NCBI GenBank assembly: GCA_049965935.1
Contig: JBMFVP010000081.1
Coordinates: 1 to 5,043, forward strand
Source: Thermocladium sp049965935
GTDB taxonomy: Archaea; Thermoproteota; Thermoprotei; Thermoproteales; Thermocladiaceae
Direction: 5' to 3'
DNA length: 5,043 nt
In this document: positions 1 to 5,043 of the stretch, piece after piece
How the letters are laid out: the number at the start of each line of letters is the position of its first letter
How positions within the stretch are numbered: the stretch's first letter is position 1
Made by a program: the position numbers and the translations under genes
Notes under the pieces: generated by a model
What the model was told of the DNA's origin: nothing
What the model saw: only the letters and a program-made list of their open reading frames with translations
Databases searched by the model: none

Positions 1-7
1 ATTATAA

Positions 8-17
8 TATAATTATA
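8..17. promoter_or_regulatory. Palindromic TATA-like box at left edge
   Basis: TATAATTATA is a perfect 10-base palindrome lying in a stretch (1-17) made almost only of A and T, unlike the GC-balanced DNA around it. Its centre is 25.5 bases before the ATG at position 38, the same spacing seen for the other candidate promoters in this window. Because it is palindromic it could equally drive a leftward gene starting just outside the window. That it is a promoter is inferred from composition and spacing only. Confidence 0.35.
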
Positions 18-37
18 GAGGAGAGAAGCTTAATGAT

Positions 38-157
38 ATGTTAGGCATAGATAGGGAAAGAATAACTCCTTTCTTTAATGGTGGTAAGGTCAGGACTAGG
101 AGGAGGTCAGAAGTGGCGGTGAATAATGGGATCATCTTGATCATTCCTCTTTGTTGA
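38..157 (+). CDS. Doubtful 39-aa basic ORF of unknown function
   Basis: A short ORF begins with ATG at position 38 and ends with TGA at 155-157. Its product is 39 residues with a basic centre (GGKVRTRRR) and a hydrophobic tail (GIILIIPLC). I do not recognise it. In its favour, a TATA-like box at 8-17 is centred 25.5 bases before the ATG, which matches leaderless starts elsewhere in the window. Against it are its length, its 17-base antisense overlap with the 3' end of cas6, and a competing 43-codon frame on the opposite strand (13-144). The transcript, if any, could instead be non-coding. A purine-rich AGGAGGAGG at 98-106 resembles a ribosome site but leads only to the last 14 codons of this same frame. 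Confidence 0.22.
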   Translation: MLGIDRERITPFFNGGKVRTRRRSEVAVNNGIILIIPLC

Positions 158-1007
158 GGGGGTGTAGCTTTACTTGTCCTAGGCCTAGGGTGGTGGATCG
201 CCCAATGCCGGTTAGTGAAGCGAGTCGAAGAAGCTTAATATAATCGGCTGCTCGCTCCTTATTCTTGCTGGTTAGGCGGTAAATTATCCACCCAGTGAAG
301 CCCCGCTCCTTTATCCCCATGTTAATCGTGACTGCGTGGATGCCGTGATCAATCTCCCGCAGCTCCAGCGGCGCGTATTGGGGAAGCGATGGGGATAGGC
401 GGTCATCGCTATATAGGCTCCATCTCCAGACCATGTTCCAAATCACTAATTGAGGCAGTGGGTATAGGGCGTTAACGCTCTCCCTCAGCCTTAGGCGAGC
501 CGGCTTCGGATACTGCAACAACACTGGCACTGGGAATTCAAGCTTAATGCTGCTCCACGACTCTCCGCTCCCCAATTCACTAGAGGCAATTATCTCGGCG
601 CCACTTAACCTGACAGTGACTTCACCATAGCCATAAATCCTGAAATCTCCATCCAACTCCATCAATTCGCTCAATGCATTGCCATCATCTATGCCCAGCC
701 TAGCCGCGTTTTTCGGCGAGTCGATGAATGTTATGTAGAAGTCATACTCCTCTCCCCGTCTCAATATGAGGGGAGCCCCCTTCCCCTCGTTCCAAAGAGG
801 CCGCTCGCCCCTATATATCATACTCATCTTAATCGGCTTCTCCGGGGCCCTGGCTAGAGGGGAGTCATCCCTAATCAATTTCGACAACGGTGATTCGGCT
901 CCAAACTTGCTTAGCAATAATTGCTTAATCACCTTGGAGGAAAGCGATTGAATAATGATATCGCGCAACGCGACTAATCTATACTTGATCCTCACTATTG
1001 TGAACAC
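141..1007 (-). CDS. cas6: CRISPR-associated endoribonuclease Cas6
   Basis: Cas6 cuts CRISPR precursor RNA inside each repeat to give guide RNAs for type I and III effector complexes, in the cytoplasm. The C-terminal half carries the family signature: GFTGW at residues 236-240, then YIKLLRLAS and the glycine-rich loop GIGRSTTLGLGQV at about 267-279. The N-terminus (FTIVRIKYRLVALRD) looks like the first beta strand of the first RAMP/ferredoxin-like domain. The chosen GTG at 1007 gives 288 residues, usual for the family, and lies 25.5 bases from the centre of a TATA box at 1029-1036. The open frame runs 32 codons further to a GTG at 1103, but those residues precede the domain and the TATA box lies inside them. 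Another GTG at 995 is possible. There is no histidine before residue 221, so the catalytic histidine of Pyrococcus-type Cas6 is absent, as reported for Sulfolobus Cas6. No repeat array or other cas gene is in the window. Confidence 0.86.
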   Translation of the reverse strand: MFTIVRIKYRLVALRDIIIQSLSSKVIKQLLLSKFGAESPLSKLIRDDSPLARAPEKPIKMSMIYRGERPLWNEGKGAPLILRRGEEYDFYITFIDSPKNAARLGIDDGNALSELMELDGDFRIYGYGEVTVRLSGAEIIASSELGSGESWSSIKLEFPVPVLLQYPKPARLRLRESVNALYPLPQLVIWNMVWRWSLYSDDRLSPSLPQYAPLELREIDHGIHAVTINMGIKERGFTGWIIYRLTSKNKERAADYIKLLRLASLTGIGRSTTLGLGQVKLHPLNKEE

Positions 1008-1028
1008 TTCCTGAGGAGGAGATGCTCC

Positions 1029-1036
1029 TTTATAAG
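1029..1036 (-). promoter_or_regulatory. TATA box for cas6
   Basis: On the minus strand this reads CTTATAAA, a good crenarchaeal TATA box. Its centre is 25.5 bases from the GTG at 1007, so transcription would begin at or next to the start codon and the mRNA would be leaderless. No Shine-Dalgarno sequence precedes that GTG; the bases before it read TCCTCCTCAGGAA. The upstream flank is not clearly purine-rich, so a BRE element is not obvious. Confidence 0.6.
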
Positions 1037-1133
1037 CATAAAATCCATTGAATTCATAACCCACATGCTGCAAATATGAGGCATTTAATCCGGGTCCCTC
1101 CACGGCGTTCCCATCATTGCTTGGTCCTCAATG

Positions 1134-1141
1134 CTTTTAAA
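1134..1141 (+). promoter_or_regulatory. TATA box for the GGPP synthase-IPK operon
   Basis: CTTTTAAA is centred 25.5 bases before the ATG at 1163 and no Shine-Dalgarno site lies between them, so a leaderless mRNA is expected. It is about 100 bases from the cas6 TATA box on the other strand, so the two divergent promoters can be occupied independently. This is the only candidate promoter seen for the two-gene isoprenoid operon. Confidence 0.6.
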
Positions 1142-1162
1142 TGGGGATTTCCCTATGGTGTC

Positions 1163-2176
1163 ATGAAGGATATCTTAACTAGGCTGCACGAGGCGCATGG
1201 CCGAGAAGTAGACGATGCACTGCTTAGGTACCTCTCCATAGATGCCGCTCCTGACTTTGTTGAGGCAATTAAGTACCAGGTAGCCACCGGCGGCAAGAGG
1301 ATTCGCCCCCTCATAACCATAGAGGCCGCGAAGGCGTGTGGAGGGGACGTGGGGGGCGCCATTCCATACGCCGCCATAGTTGAGCTAGTCCATAATTACT
1401 CCCTGATCTATGACGATATAATAGATAGGGGGGACTTGAGGAGGGGATTACCCACCGTTAGGAGGAAGTATGGGGACAACGCCGCGATACTTATCGGGAT
1501 TTGGTATAGGGAGGCAATTGAGGAAGCGGTTCTAGAGACGAGGAACCCCATTGAGGTGGCTAGGGCCACGGCTAAGGCGATTAAGGCAATTGATGAGGGC
1601 GAGCGGCTCGATATATTGATGGAGCACAGCGGGAGGCCCGATCCATACTTCGTTGATAACTTGATTAGAGATGTCTCGCCGAATCTCCTGGATAAGTACT
1701 TAACAATGATTAGAATGAAGACCGCGGAACTAATTAAGTTCGCTGCCTGGATGGGGGCCTACTCGGCGCGAGGCAGTGAGTCATGCTTGAAGGCAATGAG
1801 CGAGTTCGGGTTAAGCGTTGGCATGGCGTTCCAAATAGTGGATGACGTGCTCGATATTTTCGGCGACGTGAAGAAGTTCGGGAAAGAGGTGGGGAAGGAC
1901 GTGAAGGAGCATAAGTTGGGCAACGTGGTGATACTGCTCTCGGTTCTAGAGGGGCGGAGGGAGCTCCTTAACATAATAGGGAAGCCCAGCATTGGCGAGG
2001 AGGACGTGAGGAGAGCCATTGAATTAATTGGATCCACCGATTCACGCGTGAAGGCCATTAACATGGCTAATCAATACATGGAGGCTGGATTAAGGGCTCT
2101 GGATCCAGTTCCAGACAGCGAGGGGAAGGAAAACTTAATAGAGCTGGCTAAGTTCATCGTGTATAGAGAGTACTAA
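1163..2176 (+). CDS. Trans-prenyl diphosphate synthase, probably geranylgeranyl diphosphate synthase
   Basis: This cytosolic enzyme adds IPP units to DMAPP or a longer allylic diphosphate to build the chain of archaeal ether lipids. Family motifs are in order: GGKRIRP at residues 43-49, the first aspartate-rich motif DDIID at 84-88 followed by RRG, KT at 186-187, FQIVDDVLD with the second aspartate-rich motif at 227-231, and GKDVKEHKLGN at 244-254. Tyr79, five residues before the first motif, is the aromatic position that caps product length near C20 in archaeal type I GGPP synthases. The ATG at 1163 gives 337 residues and sits 25.5 bases from a TATA box; the 29-codon upstream extension is rejected. 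Odd points: the usual GD after the AIL segment is GI (111-112, GIWYREAIEE), the usual GQ before LD is GE (146-147), and the segment before KT is longer than in the Sulfolobus enzyme. C25 or another product cannot be excluded. Its stop overlaps the next gene by one base. Confidence 0.88.
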   Translation: MKDILTRLHEAHGREVDDALLRYLSIDAAPDFVEAIKYQVATGGKRIRPLITIEAAKACGGDVGGAIPYAAIVELVHNYSLIYDDIIDRGDLRRGLPTVRRKYGDNAAILIGIWYREAIEEAVLETRNPIEVARATAKAIKAIDEGERLDILMEHSGRPDPYFVDNLIRDVSPNLLDKYLTMIRMKTAELIKFAAWMGAYSARGSESCLKAMSEFGLSVGMAFQIVDDVLDIFGDVKKFGKEVGKDVKEHKLGNVVILLSVLEGRRELLNIIGKPSIGEEDVRRAIELIGSTDSRVKAINMANQYMEAGLRALDPVPDSEGKENLIELAKFIVYREY

Positions 2177-2934
2177 TGATAATTATAAAGATAGGGGGCT
2201 CTGCGATAACCGATAAGTCGAGGCCCCTCAGCTTGGATCTGGAGCCGGTAAGGGGCTTAGCGAGGCTATTGAGGAGGTTGGGGGAGGGCTTGGTGTTGAT
2301 TCATGGAGGCGGATCATTTGCTCACCCAATAGCTAAGGCCTATGGACTTGGGGGAGGAACAAGGGATGAGCATCAATTGATCGGGGTCTCCCTAACAACC
2401 GCCGCGCTTGAGGCCCTCAACCAGGCATTAACGATTGAATTGGCGAGGGAAGGAGTAGCGACGTACTACATTAGGACCGGGGATGTTTTTCAGGCCAGGC
2501 GAGGCCAAGCATCGCTGGCGAATCCGGGACCCATACTTGATGCAGTGAAGCGAGGCGTGGCTCCCATGCTTCACGGCGATGTGGTTATGGATTCGGAGCT
2601 CGGCTTCTCCATAATTAGTGGAGACGCCATTGCGGAGGAGATCACGCGATTATTGAGGCCTCGATTAGTGCTGTTCCTAATGGATGTGGAGGGCGTTTAC
2701 TCGGAGGGCGCGGGGAGGGGCGCATTAATGAGGAGGTTGAGGAGGGGGGACTTAATTGGCGTGGGCGGGGACACCATTGACGTGACGGGGGGCCTCATGG
2801 GTAAACTGAGGCATGCCTGGAACATAGCTGAAATGGGGACGCGAACCTTCATGTGCTCCATTAAGGACCTGGAATCCATTGAGGCAATTATGGGGGGTAA
2901 TGATCCTCCGCGATGCACTGAGCTTATTCCCTAA
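2176..2934 (+). CDS. ipk: Isopentenyl phosphate kinase
   Basis: An amino-acid-kinase-fold enzyme that phosphorylates isopentenyl phosphate with ATP to give IPP, the last step of the alternative mevalonate pathway in archaea. The 252-residue length is typical. Lys5 with GGSAITDK (7-14) forms the nucleotide-binding start. HGGGSFAHP (43-51) carries His50, the residue that binds the substrate phosphate and separates this family from acetylglutamate and aspartate kinases. SGDAI (148-152) and TGGLMGK (204-210) are the expected later loops. The ATG shares its A with the TAA stop of the prenyl synthase gene (TAATG), so translation is probably coupled and no separate promoter is needed. The pairing makes sense because IPP is the substrate of the upstream enzyme. 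The TAA stop is nested with the stop of the convergent gene. Function is assigned with high confidence; small preferences for other isoprenoid monophosphates cannot be judged. Confidence 0.93.
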   Translation: MIIIKIGGSAITDKSRPLSLDLEPVRGLARLLRRLGEGLVLIHGGGSFAHPIAKAYGLGGGTRDEHQLIGVSLTTAALEALNQALTIELAREGVATYYIRTGDVFQARRGQASLANPGPILDAVKRGVAPMLHGDVVMDSELGFSIISGDAIAEEITRLLRPRLVLFLMDVEGVYSEGAGRGALMRRLRRGDLIGVGGDTIDVTGGLMGKLRHAWNIAEMGTRTFMCSIKDLESIEAIMGGNDPPRCTELIP

Positions 2935-3593
2935 TTATCGACGAGTTTCTCTATTACTGAGGCGTTGAGGGCATTGGGGCCGTAAATCAAGCCCTTGACC
3001 GTGCCATTACCGTACGTGGCTATGGCGAGCGGCATATAGGGATTCAAGTTATTGATGTTTATCTTAACGAGGGGCTGAGTCACGTTGATTAATCCAAGAG
3101 GTAATTGGCCAGGCGTTGGTGTCACCCAGTACGCCGACGCGAGTAGGACGCCGCTGGATGGGGCTGCGCCGCATGCTAATCTAATGTTGTATAGGGACGT
3201 GGTTAATTGGCTGCCTTGGAGAATGGGTTGGACCCCATATGGATTCATCAGCACCAGTATCACTCCGAAGCCCCTTGCCGATAAGTTATTCAAGGCCGTG
3301 AGTGGGACAGGGCAACCGCTCGTCGTGGGTATCGTCACATATATTAGGGTCGTCCTATTAATGTAAGGCGCAGGGTTAACTAGGGATGGCTGGGTCGATG
3401 AGATGTTTATTAGCGACTCCTCCATTAATGCAAATGAATTGAAGCCGGTCTGGGCATTAGTGGGCCTCGACTCGAGCGCCGGCAGAAGCATTGCGGATAT
3501 GTAGCCCACCTCCGCCACCACTATGGCCAGCAGCGCAATTATGAAGAACTTCCGGTTCTTCCTTGATTTACCGCTCCTCTTCTTACTGCTCAT
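2931..3593 (-). CDS. Membrane-anchored extracytoplasmic protein, possible degenerate thioredoxin fold
   Basis: I do not recognise a named family. The 220-residue product has a strongly basic N-terminus (residues 3-15), one hydrophobic segment at about 16-39, and a long polar remainder, so it should be a signal anchor with its bulk outside the cell. Six N-glycosylation sequons (Asn63, 79, 103, 170, 196, 210) fit an outside location. The outer part has a thioredoxin-like order: strand TLIYVTIP (82-89), GCPVP (93-97) where CxxC would be, a helix, strand GVILVLMN (110-117), then after a roughly 70-residue insertion MPLAIATYGNGTVKG (187-201), like the cis-proline strand and turn of thioredoxins, and a final helix to 220. 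Only Cys94 and Cys141 are present, so a classical CxxC is lacking. The ATG at 3593 is 25.5 bases from a TATA box. Its TAG is nested with the ipk stop, and it diverges from metE. The fold assignment is inference. Confidence 0.8.
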   Translation of the reverse strand: MSSKKRSGKSRKNRKFFIIALLAIVVAEVGYISAMLLPALESRPTNAQTGFNSFALMEESLINISSTQPSLVNPAPYINRTTLIYVTIPTTSGCPVPLTALNNLSARGFGVILVLMNPYGVQPILQGSQLTTSLYNIRLACGAAPSSGVLLASAYWVTPTPGQLPLGLINVTQPLVKININNLNPYMPLAIATYGNGTVKGLIYGPNALNASVIEKLVDN

Positions 3594-3613
3594 TGAGTCT
3601 CGATCCAGGAAAG

Positions 3614-3622
3614 CTTAATAAG
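3614..3622. promoter_or_regulatory. Shared bidirectional TATA box, thioredoxin-like gene and metE
   Basis: CTTAATAAG is a palindrome of four plus one plus four bases, centred on 3618. Rightward it reads CTTAATAA with its centre 26.5 bases before the metE GTG at 3644. Leftward it reads CTTATTAA with its centre 25.5 bases before the ATG at 3593. Each flank offers a purine-rich BRE-like sequence: GGAAAG on the metE side and GCAAGA on the opposite strand. The whole gap is only 50 bases and no other TATA-like sequence is in it, so one TBP site probably serves both genes, with direction set by TFB. Confidence 0.6.
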
Positions 3623-3643
3623 TCTTGCCCCAATCCGGTTAAT

Positions 3644-4609
3644 GTGGTATTCACAACCTACACTGGCTCATTTCCGCTGCCCCACAATGAGGGGAACGTG
3701 AGGCGGGTTTTGAGGGATGTCTCCGAGATAGGGATTGATTGGCCTAATTACCCTCAATTAATTAACTTCATTGATATGTTCCTCGCCCCCATTGCGAGAA
3801 GCGGGGGGCTGGAGGTGAGGGAGGGGAGGTTCGTGTTAAGCGGGGAATTAAAGATGCCGAGCATTGATGAGGCTATTCAACCCATTCTAGAGTCCCTCGA
3901 GGCTTGGCGCGATGAGGGGAGAGGCATGGGGCTGAGGGCATGCGTCACGGGTCCCTTCACGTTGTCGAGCTTCATATTCAAGAGGCCCGGCACAACTAAT
4001 ATAATGGAGTCAGTCCTTGGGGATCGGGAGGTAGTTCACTTCCTGGCCAATTACATTAATTCAGTGCTGAGGAGGCTTGAGGAGTTGGGCATTAATTACG
4101 TGAACGTGGATGAACCAATCATAGGCACCATGGTGGGGGCCCGCCGCAACCTCTTTAATTACTCGGATGACGAGATAAGGGAAGTCGTGGATGAGGCTTA
4201 TAGGGGAATTAATGTCGAGCTGCGCGGCATTCATGTCTGCGGCAGGCTTAACCCTAAGGTATTCAATATTCTCGGCAGGATTGAGAGAGTGAATATACTG
4301 GATAATGAGTACATGGATTCCCCCGAGAACATTAATTACTTATCCCGAGACGTCGTGGGAGACAAGAGGCTAGCCATTGGCGTGGTATCATCGAGGAACC
4401 CCACCATTGAATCCGCCGACTCAATAGCTCAATTGGCGGGCAAGATAATGGATAAGGTTGGGCGAGAGAAGGTGTTTGCAGTGAAGCCGGACTGCGGTTT
4501 TGGATCCCTTAGGACGGAGTCGGGGAATATCGAGGAGGCGTATAAGGTGTCGCTGGAGAAGCTTAAGGCATTGAGAACGGCGGCGAACCTAATTAACGCG
4601 CGCTCCTAG
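3644..4609 (+). CDS. metE: Core cobalamin-independent methionine synthase (MetE C-terminal domain type)
   Basis: Transfers a methyl group to homocysteine to make methionine, in the cytosol. The product is a single UROD/MetE-like barrel of 321 residues, corresponding to the catalytic C-terminal half of bacterial MetE, as is usual in archaea. The zinc and homocysteine site is complete: His197 and Cys199 (IHVCG), Glu222 (LDNEYMD) and Cys284 (KPDCGFG). Their spacing (2, 23, 62) nearly matches E. coli MetE His641, Cys643, Glu665, Cys726. NVDEP (154-158) is the conserved acidic strand and TGSFPLP opens the barrel. The GTG at 3644 is preferred because it follows a TATA box by 26.5 bases and immediately precedes the first strand. 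The in-frame ATG at 3563 would overlap the divergent gene and add 27 unmatched residues. The methyl donor (a folate or pterin, or a corrinoid protein as in methanogens) cannot be told from the sequence. The TAG stop is nested with that of the convergent gene. Confidence 0.9.
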   Translation: MVFTTYTGSFPLPHNEGNVRRVLRDVSEIGIDWPNYPQLINFIDMFLAPIARSGGLEVREGRFVLSGELKMPSIDEAIQPILESLEAWRDEGRGMGLRACVTGPFTLSSFIFKRPGTTNIMESVLGDREVVHFLANYINSVLRRLEELGINYVNVDEPIIGTMVGARRNLFNYSDDEIREVVDEAYRGINVELRGIHVCGRLNPKVFNILGRIERVNILDNEYMDSPENINYLSRDVVGDKRLAIGVVSSRNPTIESADSIAQLAGKIMDKVGREKVFAVKPDCGFGSLRTESGNIEEAYKVSLEKLKALRTAANLINARS

Positions 4610-4983
4610 TACCTCAGCACCAATATGCTTGACTCGGTGTATGCCAAGGCACTGAGTATTGGCCCCGCCGCCTCAAGCGCCTCTGCGCCTGTTCTGCCCT
4701 CGAGGGGAAGCACTAGCAGGTCGGGGGCCTTGATTCTAATGAACTCCAGCAAGTCGCTGGGCTTCTCCACGGTGTAAGTTATGCCTGCCTTGCTCATGGA
4801 TTCCTTGACGAGGGCCAGGAACTCATCGTCGCTGCCCTGATATATCACGGTTATTCGCGATCCGTATCTCTGGGCGAAGTCCTTTAGAACAGATAGCGCC
4901 CTCAGCGATGCCCTCGATCCATCAAGCACTGCGGCCACGTGCCTCAAGCTGAACGATAATTCATAGCTCGGTTCATCAACCAT
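4606..4983 (-). CDS. Universal stress protein (UspA-like) domain protein
   Basis: A small single-domain protein of the Usp/HUP alpha-beta fold, probably a cytosolic dimer; no specific role can be given. Counting from the ATG at 5007, RHVAAVLDGSRASLRAL (22-38) is the typical first strand and helix with the DGS motif, ITVIYQ (52-57) the second strand, DLLVLPLEG (96-104) the fourth, and SSILVLRY (126-133) the final strand. The ATP motif G-x2-G-x9-G-S/T is weakened: G104-x2-G107 is present, but the next glycine comes after seven residues and is followed by proline, so nucleotide binding is doubtful. I prefer the ATG at 4983 (125 residues), because the only TATA-like box (5008-5015) is 28.5 bases from it and lies next to the longer start. 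A start at 5007 (133 residues) remains possible if transcription enters from outside the window. Neither start has a Shine-Dalgarno site. Confidence 0.8.
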   Translation of the reverse strand: MVDEPSYELSFSLRHVAAVLDGSRASLRALSVLKDFAQRYGSRITVIYQGSDDEFLALVKESMSKAGITYTVEKPSDLLEFIRIKAPDLLVLPLEGRTGAEALEAAGPILSALAYTESSILVLRY

Positions 4984-5007
4984 GAGGGCGATCAGGGGGA
5001 GCCTCAT

Positions 5008-5015
5008 TATTAAAG
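5008..5015 (-). promoter_or_regulatory. Possible TATA box for the Usp-like gene
   Basis: On the minus strand this reads CTTTAATA inside an AT-rich patch. Its centre is 28.5 bases from the in-frame ATG at 4983, or 26.5-27.5 if the box is read one or two bases further downstream. That is slightly longer than the 25.5-26.5 seen for the other genes here, so the call is weaker. The remaining bases to the window end (5016-5043) show no recognisable feature. Confidence 0.4.
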
Positions 5016-5043
5016 TTAACTGGCTTGAGGATTCACGCCGAGC

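Noticed and set aside
26..34. Repeated 9-mer AAGCTTAAT at 26-34, 231-239, 540-548 and 3611-3619
   Set aside because: Two copies are simply the reverse complement of Ile-Lys-Leu codons in cas6. Flanks differ and there is no regular spacing, so it is not a repeat family or CRISPR unit.
1..140. CRISPR repeat or leader next to cas6
   Set aside because: No direct repeat of about 24-30 bases recurs here. A GAAAG at 56-60 resembles crenarchaeal repeat ends but stands alone.
1008..1103. N-terminal extension of cas6 to the GTG at 1103
   Set aside because: The 32 extra residues precede the first strand of the domain, contain the TATA box that fits the GTG at 1007, and have no ribosome site before them.
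1076..1162. N-terminal extension of the prenyl synthase to the ATG at 1076
   Set aside because: The residues do not look like the family's N-terminus, the TATA box at 1134-1141 lies inside the extension, and it would overlap the long cas6 frame in antisense.
2706..2790. Runs of G in ipk resembling a G-quadruplex
   Set aside because: Runs of three to six G are present, but no four are close enough for a canonical quadruplex. They follow from GAG/GGG/AGG codon preference and general purine loading of the coding strand.
3085..3366. 93-codon plus-strand frame inside the thioredoxin-like gene
   Set aside because: It is a mirror frame of a gene with a clear membrane anchor and sequon pattern. It has no promoter or ribosome site and no recognisable domain.
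3563..3643. N-terminal extension of metE to the ATG at 3563
   Set aside because: It would run antisense over the start of the thioredoxin-like gene and swallow the shared promoter. The barrel begins immediately after the GTG at 3644.

Overview
The window reads as chromosome from a hyperthermophilic crenarchaeon of the Thermoproteales, probably close to Caldivirga, Vulcanisaeta or Thermocladium. This rests on the gene families (archaeal isoprenoid enzymes, a Cas6 with a C-terminal glycine-rich loop, a short core MetE), on AGG/ATT/AAT-rich codon use, and on very tight packing. It also rests on starts that lack Shine-Dalgarno sites but have a TATA box centred about 25-26 bases upstream, as in leaderless crenarchaeal transcripts. 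The genus is inferred from style, not from a search.

Layout. Positions 1-140 are AT-rich at the left edge and hold a palindromic TATA-like box and, at most, a doubtful 39-codon ORF. A Cas6 CRISPR-RNA endonuclease gene runs leftward (141-1007). A 155-base divergent gap (1008-1162) holds two separate TATA boxes, one per direction. Rightward from it come a trans-prenyl diphosphate synthase (probably GGPP synthase, 1163-2176) and isopentenyl phosphate kinase (2176-2934), overlapping by one base and surely one operon. Convergent to these, with nested stop codons, is a leftward gene for a membrane-anchored, heavily sequon-bearing extracytoplasmic protein that looks like a degenerate thioredoxin fold (2931-3593). 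Only 50 bases separate it from the divergent core methionine synthase (3644-4609), and one palindromic TATA box sits midway between them. A leftward UspA-like gene (4606-4983, possibly to 5007) converges on metE, again with nested stop codons.

How the genes fit together. The kinase makes IPP in the alternative archaeal mevalonate pathway, and the prenyl synthase condenses IPP with DMAPP into the C20 (or longer) chain of ether lipids. This is a clear two-step functional pair. Cas6, the thioredoxin-like protein, MetE and the Usp protein have no obvious link to it or to each other. No CRISPR array, other cas gene, tRNA, rRNA, insertion sequence or rho-independent-type terminator was seen.

Most of the window is ordinary housekeeping DNA. 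The points most worth a second look are the single palindromic TATA box shared by two divergent leaderless genes, the unrecognised secreted thioredoxin-like protein whose second active-site cysteine is replaced by proline, a Cas6 without an N-terminal catalytic histidine, and a prenyl synthase with several altered family positions. No new multi-gene system is evident.
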